This document shows, in pieces, positions 47,272 to 57,169 of a stretch of 64,000 nt of DNA (positions are counted from its first letter, which is position 1; every line of letters starts with the position of its first letter). A program made the position numbers and the translations under genes. Under the pieces are notes generated by a model. That model was not told where the DNA came from. It made no database searches and saw only the letters and a program-made list of their open reading frames with translations. This stretch comes from Apostichopus japonicus. Lineage: Eukaryota > Echinodermata > Holothuroidea > Aspidochirotida > Stichopodidae. The DNA is taken from positions 6,787,501 through 6,851,500 of the forward strand of contig NC_092581.1 in NCBI RefSeq assembly GCF_037975245.1, given 5' to 3'.

Positions 47272-47786
47272 ATGGCGAATTATAAGACCCCACCAGTCTT
47301 TAGTGAGGCAAAACCATATTCAAGATGGATTGAAGAAGTTAAAGCATGGCAAGAACCGACCTTAAGAAAGAGAAGCATGGCTTAGCCGTAGCTCTATCAT
47401 TACCAGAAGAAGGAGCTAAATCTATCAGAGATAAAGTGTTTAACGAAATTGATCTGGAGGATTTGAAGAAGGAAACTGGTGTTTCCACTCTTATCAAATT
47501 CATGGACAATGTTTTTAAGAAGGATGAGCTATCAGCTGCATATGAGGCTTATACCTCATTTGACCGTTACAGGAGACAGACAGAGACAACAATGGAGGAA
47601 TTTGTGACAGAATTTGAGAAGTTGTACAATAAAACAAAGAAATACAAGATGGAGCTACCCAAACCAGTCCTCGCATTCAAACTTCTTGAGAGTGCTCAAT
47701 TAGAGCACAAAGACCGACAATTGGTGCTTACTGCAGTGGACTATAAAGAACTGATAAGATGTTTGAGCAAATGCAGAACTCCTTGA
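47272..47786 (+). CDS. Copia Gag, N-terminal part
   Basis: The likely start is ATG at 47272 (MANYKTPPVFSEAKPYSRWI), 21 bases after the primer site. The frame shifts near 47350 and continues as 47346-47786 with KKEKHGLAVALSLPEEGA, VSTLIKFMDNVFKKDE and FVTEFEKLYNKTKKYKMELP. These fit the Copia-type capsid region (gag-polypeptide of the UBN2 kind). The frame is lost again near 47760. Gag forms the intracellular particle that packages the element's RNA. Confidence 0.85.
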
Positions 47787-48433
47787 AGAAATTCTTTGGG
47801 CAACAATCAATGCCTCCACCTGAGGCCAAAGAAGGAGTGGCTGTCAAGACAGAGCCAACATTCCTTACAACACAAGAGACAGCTTTCTTCACTGGAAGAG
47901 GGGGCTATAGAGGAACAGGGCGTGGAAGATATGGTTACAGACAGTCAGGTGCTCCAAATTATGAGAGACCAAACACTTCTGGAAGAGGTCGAGGCAGTAG
48001 AGGAGGTGGGCGAAATATGAGGGGCACTGCAAAACACCTTAACCCTATTGGCCCTGATGGTTATCCATTAAAGTGCAGTAGCTGTGAGTCAATCAGACAT
48101 CTGCTGAAAGATTGTCCTGATTCTTATGAAAATATGCAGAAGAGGGTGTTTAAGGCAGATGTTAAGGAAGAAGAGGCTGTTTTGTTTACGGGTAATAAAC
48201 AAATAGAGACAGAAGTTCTAATGAATGAGGCTGTGGGTGCTGCCATCCTTGATAGTGCATGTAGTTCTACCGTGGCTGGTCAGTCTTGGATGACATGTTA
48301 TCTGGATATGCTTGATGAAGAGAAACAGGCCAGAGTGATGAGAAGTAAGAGTGACACGGTTTTCAAATTTGGTGGTGGGAAGCGCTTGAAGTCACCATTC
48401 CCTGTGAAATTGCAGGAGTTAAATGCCAAATAA
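47759..48433 (+). CDS. Copia nucleocapsid and protease
   Basis: The frame has an Arg-Gly-rich segment at residues 47-88, a CX2CX4HX4C zinc knuckle (C106, C109, H114, C119) for RNA binding, and the protease active site ILDSACSSTVAG with Asp165. DSA in place of DTG or DSG is an accepted variant in this lineage of aspartic proteases. The frame ends at a stop near 48433, where loss of one base in an A-run explains the shift; protease sequence (YIPLLLGKPAM) continues in the next frame. Confidence 0.85.
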   Translation: MFEQMQNSLKKFFGQQSMPPPEAKEGVAVKTEPTFLTTQETAFFTGRGGYRGTGRGRYGYRQSGAPNYERPNTSGRGRGSRGGGRNMRGTAKHLNPIGPDGYPLKCSSCESIRHLLKDCPDSYENMQKRVFKADVKEEEAVLFTGNKQIETEVLMNEAVGAAILDSACSSTVAGQSWMTCYLDMLDEEKQARVMRSKSDTVFKFGGGKRLKSPFPVKLQELNAK

Positions 48434-48435
48434 CC

Positions 48436-50496
48436 ACAGACGTTGTAGACAGTTATATTCCCCTCCTCCTTGGTAAACCAGCAATGAAGAAAGCTAAAGT
48501 GAAACTTGATTTGGAGAATGATTGTGCCACAATCTTTGGAGAAACAGTTGAATTACAGTGTACCTCATCTGGGCATTACTGCGTCCCCATAGTTGAAACT
48601 ACCATGCCCATTGGTGATACAGTTGAAGCTTTACTGTCAGTAGATGAGAGGAGTACAGAAGAAAACAGAAAAAGAATTGAAAAGCTGCACAAGCAGTTTG
48701 CTCACCCGACTGCACAGAAGCTAAAATACCTGTTGGAAGATGCTGACGTGTCTGACAAGACAACTTTGGATTTAGTTGATGATGTTGTCTCTAAGTGTGA
48801 AGTCTGCAAGCAATACAAGAAGACACCTCCAAGGCCTGTAGTTGGTGTACCTTTGGCCAAAGAGTTTAATGAAGTGGTGGCATTAGATCTCAAAGAGTGG
48901 AAGAGTGGCATATACTTTCTACATATTATTGATGTCGCAACACGTTTTAGTGTTGCTGGTGTTATTCATCACAAGACCCCAAAGGTGATTATTGAGAAGG
49001 TGATGAAACTATGGATTGGAAGTGGTATGGGTGCACCCAAAAAGTTTCTCTCAGATAATAGTGGAGAATTTGCCAATGAAGAATTCAGAGACATGGCTGA
49101 AAACCTAAATATCGAGATATGGAATACTGCAGGATACAGTCCTTGGCAAAATGGCCTTTGTGAGAGAAATCATGCTGTTGTTGATAATTGTGTTGAGAAG
49201 ATCTTGGACTACCCCAACATGGATATAGAACTTGCTCTTGTGTGGGCTGTGAATGCAAAAAACTCATTGCAGATGGTGTACGGATATAGTCCCTATCAGC
49301 TGGTGTTCGGTAGAAATCCCAATCTACCGTCTGTACTGACTGCCAAAGCTCCAGCTTTACATGGCACTACAGTGAGTGAAATCTTTGCAAAGCATTTAAA
49401 TGTGCTTCATTCAAGCCGTAAAGCATTTATTCAAGCTGAAGCCTCAGAGAAAATCAGACGGGCACTCCGACATAAGATAAGAAGCTCTGGTGAAGTGTAC
49501 CAACCTGGTGACAAGGTGTTTTACAAGCGAGATGGTAGTACCAAATGGAGAGGACCAGGTAAAGTCTTGGGACAAGATGGTAAGGTGGTATTTGTTCGCC
49601 ATGGTAGTGTATATGTAAGGGTGCATCCCTGCAGATTAACAAGAGTTGGTGAAGAGTTCAACAGATCATCTGAAAGTGATCTCAGGCATGAGTTACCCAA
49701 TGAAGGGAATGATGTTGGTTCCCAACATGAATCAAAGAGTGAAGTTGAAGACATGCCTGTTCATCCAACAGTGGAGGAAGATGATAATGTTGACATTCCT
49801 CAAACTGTTACAGGAGATGATAATGAGGAAAGAGATGCTACCAGAAATCAACATCAAGTTTACCAGAGGAACAGAATACACTCTGTTCAAACACTACCAA
49901 AGGTGAAACAGAATATCACATACTTACCAACAGGTAAAGACACATGGATTGAATGTGAGGTTGTAAGGAGATCAGGAAAGGCCACTGGAAAATACCGTAA
50001 CTGGTTTTATGTGAAGAATAAAGATGGTTCAGATATTCAAGAACTTGATTTTGAAAATGATGTGGAAGACTGGAAGGTAATAGAAGACAGTTCAAATGAG
50101 GCAAACATTTCTAGCTCCAGGGAAGAGGCTAATGTAGTTTTCATACCAGTTCACAGGCATGAAGAGGCAGAAGTTAAACTGGCTAAAAATGAGGAGCTAA
50201 CAAATTGGACGAAATTTCAGGTTTATAAAGAAATAGAGGACTGTGGACAGCCGGCAATCTCAACTAGATGGGTGATAACAGAGAAGTCAGTTGATGGTAA
50301 GAAGATTGCTAAAGCCAGACTTGTGGCACGTGGTTTTGAGGAGCAAAAATGTGTACAAGCTGACTCTCCAACAGTTTCAAAAGAGACTTTAAGGTTTTCC
50401 TTGCACTTGCATCCACACACTCCTGGAGATGTCATTCCATTGATATCAAAGCTGCTTTTCTACAAGGTAATGAGATCAACCGTGAGATGTTTTTAA
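48436..50496 (+). CDS. Copia protease end, integrase and start of RT
   Basis: Numbering from Met at 48484: an HHCC zinc domain (H69, H74, C105, C108), then the integrase core with D135 in VVALDLKEW, D191 in FLSDNSGEF and E227 in GLCERNH, 35 residues apart. The GKGG-like region ...DKVFYKRDGSTKWRGPGKVL (about 355-375) is the Copia integrase C-terminal domain. An acidic, low-conservation spacer leads to reverse transcriptase with TKFQVYKEIEDCGQPAIS, RWVITEK and KARLVARGFEEQ. The frame shifts near 50395 just before the first palm Asp. Confidence 0.92.
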   Translation, partial: TDVVDSYIPLLLGKPAMKKAKVKLDLENDCATIFGETVELQCTSSGHYCVPIVETTMPIGDTVEALLSVDERSTEENRKRIEKLHKQFAHPTAQKLKYLLEDADVSDKTTLDLVDDVVSKCEVCKQYKKTPPRPVVGVPLAKEFNEVVALDLKEWKSGIYFLHIIDVATRFSVAGVIHHKTPKVIIEKVMKLWIGSGMGAPKKFLSDNSGEFANEEFRDMAENLNIEIWNTAGYSPWQNGLCERNHAVVDNCVEKILDYPNMDIELALVWAVNAKNSLQMVYGYSPYQLVFGRNPNLPSVLTAKAPALHGTTVSEIFAKHLNVLHSSRKAFIQAEASEKIRRALRHKIRSSGEVYQPGDKVFYKRDGSTKWRGPGKVLGQDGKVVFVRHGSVYVRVHPCRLTRVGEEFNRSSESDLRHELPNEGNDVGSQHESKSEVEDMPVHPTVEEDDNVDIPQTVTGDDNEERDATRNQHQVYQRNRIHSVQTLPKVKQNITYLPTGKDTWIECEVVRRSGKATGKYRNWFYVKNKDGSDIQELDFENDVEDWKVIEDSSNEANISSSREEANVVFIPVHRHEEAEVKLAKNEELTNWTKFQVYKEIEDCGQPAISTRWVITEKSVDGKKIAKARLVARGFEEQKCVQADSPTVSKETLRFSLHLHPHTPGDVIPLISKLLFYKVMRSTVRCF

Positions 50497-51641
50497 GACC
50501 ACCTAAAGAGGCGAATGCTCATGGTAAAGTGTGGAAATTAAGGAAGTGTGTTTATGGTTTAAATGATGCTTCTAGAAACTGGTATTTCAGCGTTCGAGAT
50601 GAACTTAATAAACTTGGATGTTCCCGTTCAGAAGTAGACTTGGCATTATTTTACTGGCATCATGGCGACAAACTTAGTGGTATGCTCATAATGCATGTGG
50701 ATGATTTTCTATGGGCTGGAACAGAAGACTTTAAGAGAATTGTGGTAGATAAGATAAAGTGTGCTTTCAAAATAGGCAAAGAAGCAGAGGGAGCTTTTCG
50801 ATACATTGGACTAGAGATTGCCCATGATGTAGATGGCATTGTGCTGACACAAAATTCCTACATAGATTCCATAACAGAGATCCCAGTTCCAGCAGCTAGA
50901 GTGGCACAAAAGGAATTTCTACTAAAACAAAGTGAAGTCACACAATTAAGAGGTGCCATTGGTCAGGTGCAGTGGGCATCCAATCAAACCAGACCTGATA
51001 TAAGTTATGATGCCCTGGAACTTAGTACTACAACAAAGGAACCGAAGGTGAAAGACTTATTACAGGCTAACAAGGTGATCAAAAAGATAAAGATGAAGCA
51101 AAGTCACATCCTATTCCCTAATCTTGGTGACCAAGAACAACTGAGGTTAGTTGTGTATTGTGATGCATCATATGCAAACTTACAAGATGGAGTGTCCAGT
51201 GCTGGTGGTCATATAGTGTTATTAAAGGGAAAAGACAACATTTCTTGTCCGTTAGCATGGCGATCTGGAAAGATTAGAAGAGTTGTAAGAAGCACTTTAG
51301 CAGCAGAGGCGCTATCAATGGCAGATGGCCTGGATTCAGCGTTTTGCCTTGGTTATCTTTTGTCAGAGGTGACTTTCAACAAACCCAAGAAAAACATGAT
51401 ACCCATTGATGTGTGCACGGACAATAAATCTTTGTTTGAGAACATTCACTCTACCAAAGTTGTGAGTGAAAAGCGTCTGAGGGTAGAGATAGGGAGTATC
51501 AAGGAGATGTTGCACAAAGGAGAACTTTCTAGAGTTAGTTGGATTGAGAGCAGTGATCAGATTTCCAATTGTATGACAAAGCATGGTGCGTCTTGCAAGA
51601 GTCTCATGGACATCTTACAGATGGGAAACTTAGTGTCATAG
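50397..51641 (+). CDS. Copia reverse transcriptase palm and RNase H
   Basis: The frame opens near 50397 with the palm block DIKAAFLQG (first catalytic Asp), then EVNREMF-like residues. Numbering from Met at 50487: WKLRKCVYGLNDASRNWY and the catalytic VDD at residues 71-73 (MHVDDFLWAG). RNase H follows with VVYCDASYAN, STLAAEALSMADG and DVCTDNKSL, supplying Asp, Glu and Asp, and it ends ISNCMTKHGAS before TAG at about 51641. No stop interrupts the 384 residues. Confidence 0.93.
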   Translation, partial: FLALASTHSWRCHSIDIKAAFLQGNEINREMFLRPPKEANAHGKVWKLRKCVYGLNDASRNWYFSVRDELNKLGCSRSEVDLALFYWHHGDKLSGMLIMHVDDFLWAGTEDFKRIVVDKIKCAFKIGKEAEGAFRYIGLEIAHDVDGIVLTQNSYIDSITEIPVPAARVAQKEFLLKQSEVTQLRGAIGQVQWASNQTRPDISYDALELSTTTKEPKVKDLLQANKVIKKIKMKQSHILFPNLGDQEQLRLVVYCDASYANLQDGVSSAGGHIVLLKGKDNISCPLAWRSGKIRRVVRSTLAAEALSMADGLDSAFCLGYLLSEVTFNKPKKNMIPIDVCTDNKSLFENIHSTKVVSEKRLRVEIGSIKEMLHKGELSRVSWIESSDQISNCMTKHGASCKSLMDILQMGNLVS

Positions 51642-51683
51642 TGATTTACATTAGTGTCTCACCAGTTGATCCTTTTGTTTTTG

Positions 51684-51700
51684 AAAAGAAGAAGGGGGAG
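51684..51700 (+). promoter_or_regulatory. Polypurine tract
   Basis: AAAAGAAGAAGGGGGAG lies three bases before the 3' LTR and is the expected plus-strand primer. Confidence 0.88.
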
Positions 51701-51703
51701 TTT

Positions 51704-51970
51704 TGTTAGTGTTGACTTTGTTGACTTTGTTTTCACCTCTTTCTACAGGATCACTGGTGGGGTTTTTGAGTGTTAGTGTTGGACTATATATATTTTTAAT
51801 CAAGCGAATATTCAAGTGAACAATCAAGTGAACAATCAAGTGAACTTTTCAAGTGAACTTTCACTGGAACATTATGGTGAACTAGTGTATACAAATAGTG
51901 AGTGTATTATATTAGCGTGTGTAGAGGAACTCAGAACAGTTTGTTTTTTATTTAAATACCCTCTTTAACA
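51704..51970 (+). repeat. Copia 3' LTR (267 bp)
   Basis: Same edges as the 5' LTR. It is 25 bp shorter because the TCAAGTGAAC-type array has fewer units (about 51811-51860). Apart from this array only one or two substitutions were seen. Confidence 0.95.
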
Positions 51971-51975
51971 GACAG

Positions 51976-52321
51976 CACGTGCGTCAGTGGCGCAAAACAG
52001 GTTTATCTGTTCATAGAGAACTTTTTAAGGAACATTGTAAATTTGGGCAGAACAAAATTCATATTGCAAGGAGAAATTATTATGCTTCTATTGTTGCTGA
52101 CACGTCATCTCCTAAAGATCTTTTCAAGACTGTTGATTTTCTTTCAAATAAACAGAAGTGTGCCATCCTGCCGAACTATTCCTGCCATACAGAGTTATCT
52201 GAGAGATTCTCACTTTATTTTTCCAAGAAGATCTTGGATCTTTGTACTATGTTAGATCGTCAAGGCCTTCATCCAACTGCAAATTGTTTGACTGAGCCAT
52301 CATCTGCATCTTCATTTGACA
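51976..52321 (+). pseudogene. LINE linker between endonuclease and RT
   Basis: The frame reads HVRQWRKTGLSVHRELFKEH, ARRNYYASIVADTSSPKDLF, KTVDFLSNKQ and LSERFSLYFSKKI. The RRxYYxxxV...PKxLFKTVDxLL pattern is the conserved linker of CR1/L2 polyproteins. It resumes exactly after the GACAG duplication that follows the Copia element and is cut at 52321 by the TIR element. Confidence 0.85.
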
Positions 52322-55300
52322 CATTAGGGAAACAGTCCCCTTACAGCGAAGTTGCATTTCCAACCCGACCTCAAGCGGGGGAGCTCGGGTTGGGCTTATC
52401 TCGAGCTTCAGCTCTGCTTACACCACTTATCTTAACCCTATCACACGGACCAACGAACATGCGGTTTGCTCGCGGCATTAGCTAGTGTGTCAGCTATATG
52501 CAAGTGATAAACAGATCAACGTTGTTCACAGGCATGCACAGCTATAGCTACAGGCGTACGTACGGTACTCGCGACATATGATCGTATGAAGTGTATTCCG
52601 TGTCTTAGTTCCCTTTAGCTGCCGGTTCGGATTTTCGTGATTTTTATTCACCGGTTCCTGATTTTTCCGCGTCTGGCTTGCCTTTAATACATAACACCAG
52701 ACGACCGCTAATTTTCATAACCGACGCTTGGAAATTTTCCAAACGTTACTACATCCAAACCTGAGATTGTTATGTGCCTCGAATCCATAGCTGTCGCATT
52801 AGGCCTAACGCTATGTTGTAACATTGAGAAACCGGCCTCTGAATACGGTCTATATTTTTGTTCAAATTAATGCTGCACAAGTAAATGCAATTTTTTATTA
52901 TTAGAAACATCATTGGAGTTGTTTTTAGTTCTTATCATTCCTTTATATCAATCTGGAAACGTTAAACAGTAATCCTACACTAGTTACGTTGTCACTATTT
53001 ACTTAGTTTGATTGGCCTAAGCTTAACTTTCTAATTGAGCTTGAATGGAGTTAATAATAGTGACGAACAAGGATGTTAAACACTAAGTTCGGCATATTTT
53101 TTATTTGTTCATAAACAGAATTATATTGAACATAAGTACAAAATAACGTCGGAGTGTAAGAATTAGGTATTAAAATTAACATTTTGGTAAAGATTGAAGA
53201 TGGATGATTTGTTTGAGATACTTTTTGAGATGGAAAGTTTGGGTAACTATTCTTGGCGCTTTTCGGGCCATTAACACATCTAGTAGGTTAGGCCATTCGC
53301 TATTCATAAACACATGGTTACTTGGTACGGACAATCGTCATGTTTTTTATCTTTAGAAATTTTTTTTTTGGAAATCCTTTTTCTTTTTCCGCGAAACTCC
53401 TAAGGTGGTTTAGTAGGGGCCTATACATACACAAGGATACATACAAGCCTTTGTTACATGCATGAGAAGAGTTGCATTAAGTACAATGTACCAATTTTGA
53501 GGGAAGATAGGCTATTTCATTACTAGGGTTGTGCGGGATCCCGGTAGTCAAGTGAATACCGGCATCCCGATCCCGGCTTTGACTAACCCCGATCACAGTG
53601 CAATGTGTAACTACTACCGGTATTGGGAAAACAACTGGTTATTACATTCGTTTCGGTATCATTCCCGGGAATCCAGGACATAATAAAAATATCTACGTGT
53701 TACTATTTAAATTACAGAAAAGAAAACACGTTTATTTCTGGTTCCTGTGTTCTTAGTTTGAATAATATCTTATCAATTTACGCACTGGCCTAGACATATT
53801 AACAAATCAACTTTTCACGTAGTAATGTGGACCTATAGGCTACACCAAATATCGAACGTTAGTGAACTCAGCATGTTACGAGACCTCAAAGTTATTCAGA
53901 AATTTTCGTTATTTATTCTTCCTTCAAACGATGATTGTGAAGGTTCCCATGTACAAAATCTCACCCTTATACATTTCACCACATTTTGTTATAATAATTA
54001 TAACGATTTAATAATTTTTGATCCAAAACCGAAGGGAGCATATCAAATTAAATCCATCTTCGCACGGGACTGTATATTATTATAGCCTAGGGTACGGTAC
54101 TGTTACACACTGCTGTTCGGTACTTGAGAGTTGATGCTGTAATGAAATGGATTCGTTTATTAATGCGGGGGGTTCCACGATGTCATTTCTAGTTATCTTT
54201 CGCTACTTTTTTTTATTTTAAGAACTTTTGTACGAAGATTGATATTGTACGTATTGAAAGTATATTTTCTGGAGTAAACAACAGCCGATTAACGATATAA
54301 ATAAATCTGTACTATTCTTATATATGTAGTTTATAATCCCGTATTTATGTAGCCCCTAAGTTACATTATTGTTGTCTGAAGTTCCAAAGAGGTGGGGACT
54401 TGTTGATAGTTAAAAACTTTTCATTGTGAACTTTTAAACTTAAAGTATTAGTAGTAAGTCGAGTCCTGTCTTTCCGACATGCTTAGTGATTCCCGTTAAA
54501 TTTAATTGAATTTAGGTAAAAATTCATGCAAACTAGGTAGGCATCGGCCGATCCTAATTCTAAGCCTACATCGAAAGTTACGCCGTATACACCTCGCAAG
54601 AAAACCACGATAACCTTGAATGAAAAAAAAAACAATATTTTGCACTTGAAGATCTGTCTTCCCCCAAAATGCAATGATAAGGTCTAGACCCAGTACTTCT
54701 TGATACATTGAGTTTCCAATTACTAGTCAAAAACATTTTCTGGAGAAAAAAACGTACGATATTTTTCACAAAAATTGATGATTAGATAAGTGCTTCCTCA
54801 CAATCAACGAGCCGCCCCGAAATTCGCTCCCCTTACGTAAAACTTCTATATATATTACACGTGGAAAAACACGAGTTTTTACACACATAATTCCCATTGA
54901 CATTGGTCACGGAACATAAGTAGGTCATCGACATTCGAACTTGGCAACTTGCCCAAGTTCATCGCACCATGGGAACGACCCAACAGATTGAACATTATGT
55001 TACATTTTCCCGCCATCTGGACGCCGATTGTAAATTTTGGTGTAATATGCAAATTATGAATGGTACTGCCCTTGGTTAAAACTTAAACTATTGCGACACT
55101 TACAAATTTTGGGAAACTGTTGTATAGAAGAAACTTTTGTATCAAATGTAAAGTACTGTATGGTAGGCCTACTATAATTTATAAAAGACGGTTTTCCTCA
55201 GGTGATAAGGAAAAGGGATGTTTCGGTGAACGCGATCTCTTTGTATAGTACTTGGATACTTAAAATGACCATGCTGTAAATGCAGTTTCTATTTCTCTTT

Positions 55301-57169
55301 AAGTAAGCTCTACTTAGCATTGTTATCCGTTGTGGATCTTTATTGGAATAAATACGAAATGTATTTTTTGACGCCAGTATTTAACGGTAGGCCTAAGCAT
55401 TTCTTAAATTGTTGACTGAGCTTCAAAATCCATTTTCAAAAAGTCTGTTTTCATGAAGGTTTTTTAAAATCGACATATAGCTAGGGTCGGAAAATATTAA
55501 CGAAAGTTGTTCTATTATACAAATAAAATACATGTTTCTCGTACTGAGATCTGAAGGGAAAAAACGGGCGGCTATCGTTCTTCTTTTCATGCGCTTATAC
55601 TAGTTTGGAATATGTGGCAACCTTTACGTGATTTCAGAAATGGCTCAGTCCTGTTCTTGGAAAAATGACTCCCAGTCATTATTCATTTTCTTATATTAAT
55701 GTTCTTATTATTATTGTATATTATTATATTTTTCATTTCACTATTGGTTATGATACTTCAGGTCCTCGGGAGAAGTTAGCTTTACGCTAACCGAGTTAAA
55801 TAAATATACGGAGATTTGATCACGGGTGCAATTTGTATCTACGGATCCCCTTAAAATAACATTCAATGCTAACAGCATCCTCCTATTCTTATGAGGCGAA
55901 TAGCACATAATATCAATAGGATGGTCGGTGGGAGGTACCTTAGATTATGAAATTGTGTTGCGGGCGCTGAGCGAGTGTATGGAGGGCCCGAATGCCCGAC
56001 ATTTTTTATTTATTCGCATTTTTATCCAGGGTTGCTTATTCAGCAAAAGCTGGTTTCCAATAAGGCCCTGCTATTTACATTCAACTTTATACATAAGAAG
56101 TAAAACATAGCAATACAAAAACAATTAAATGTACAGATACAAAACAATTAAAGCTGTAAAGTGGAGACAACTACAAAAAAAAAAATGGAAATAAAAGAAT
56201 TATCCAAAATTGGGCTTGCAAATAAAATCTGGAAAGTTTTGGAAACCAACACTATGCTAGTTATTTCAACATGCGCGTTGAAACTTTCGATACCCAAGAG
56301 CTGATATAATGTAATAGCTGAACAAAGCCCAGGAAGCAATAAAAAAAAAAAATATTGTAAAAAACAGCAAATAAGATTCATAATGCAAAAGTTATCATTG
56401 TAATCACTCTTTGGTGAAAGGATTGGTGTGCCTACGACATGAAATTGAAACACAGTAGAAGACTTTCAGTTTATCTCAAATAGTTTTCCATCCAGTTCAC
56501 ATGCATCATGGACTCGCAATAACATAAAGAATATAATTTTGCCCTTCAGCTATGTATTTGCCAGGCATAAAGCTGACACATTAACCTTTTGTTTAACTGC
56601 CTTTATATAAGCAGATACAAGAAAACGGACTGAGAAAGATTGTATTTTAACAGAGTCGGTGTTGTTTCACAAGGGCGTAGGAACCGGGGGGCTGGGGGCG
56701 CCAGCCCCCCCCCCCCCCGCACCCCCCTGTGAAAGATATGGAGGGGCGGAAGTATCATTCCGCCCCCCCCCCCCCCCCCGCTTCGCTTTTCTGTCATCCT
56801 AAATCTGTGTTATTATTTATATATTACATAGAAACATAGTTACAAGATAGTTGAGGTCTTGACATGTACAGAGATGAGTTTTAAATGCAAGTCTTCCACT
56901 CAACACAGTACATGTTAAGAAGTCAATATCATTTCAGCTATACACTCTATACTGTCTTGATTGCTCATTAAAGTGCATATAATCCCTTATGTCATGTGAA
57001 ACTGGTTTGATTAAATTAGTTCGCATAAGCGATCTTGTGGTCATTCTTATCCTGCTCATCTTACAAAACCTGCTCAACCATGTGTGGTATAGCCAGATAA
57101 GCAGCCACTTGGCAACAATTCAAGTGGAAAATTTTGCACCTTCGGTGTAAGGGGACTGTTTCCCTAATG
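52322..57169. mobile_element. 4.8-kb TIR element without recognisable genes
   Basis: The left end CATTAGGGAAACAGTCCCCT continues TACAGCGAAGTTGCA. The right end is its complement for 24 exact bases and then continues with scattered matches to about 40 (TTTTGCACCTTCGGTGTA). It separates the linker and reverse transcriptase of the LINE, so it is an insertion. No unambiguous target duplication was found. Nearly 4.8 kb contains only short random frames; no transposase, and no long tandem repeat. Confidence 0.8.
56675..56785. repeat. G- and C-run cluster of hAT-terminus style
   Basis: AAGGGCGTAGGAACCGGGGG is followed by long C-runs at 56704-56718 and 56762-56780. It resembles one end of the CAGGGGCGTAG elements, but no partner end was found. 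Long homopolymers here are prone to length error. Confidence 0.5.

Larger units (their letters stand above)
46947..51970 (+). mobile_element. Young Copia LTR retrotransposon (5.0 kb)
   Basis: This is a complete element with 5' LTR 46947-47238, primer site 47239-47250, gag-pol, polypurine tract ending at 51700 and 3' LTR 51704-51970. The 5-bp target duplication GACAG is exact (46942-46946 and 51971-51975). Domain order is gag, zinc knuckle, protease, integrase, reverse transcriptase, RNase H, which is the Copia order. Outside an internal short-repeat array the LTRs are almost identical, so insertion was recent. Four frame breaks interrupt the coding region; each fits loss of one base at or beside a short A or G run. 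Confidence 0.96.

Noticed and set aside
53525-53680. CCGGTATTCCCGG-like inverted words suggesting a TE end
   Set aside because: The words GGATCCCGG and ATTCCCGGGAAT are self-symmetric and no paired terminus was found.
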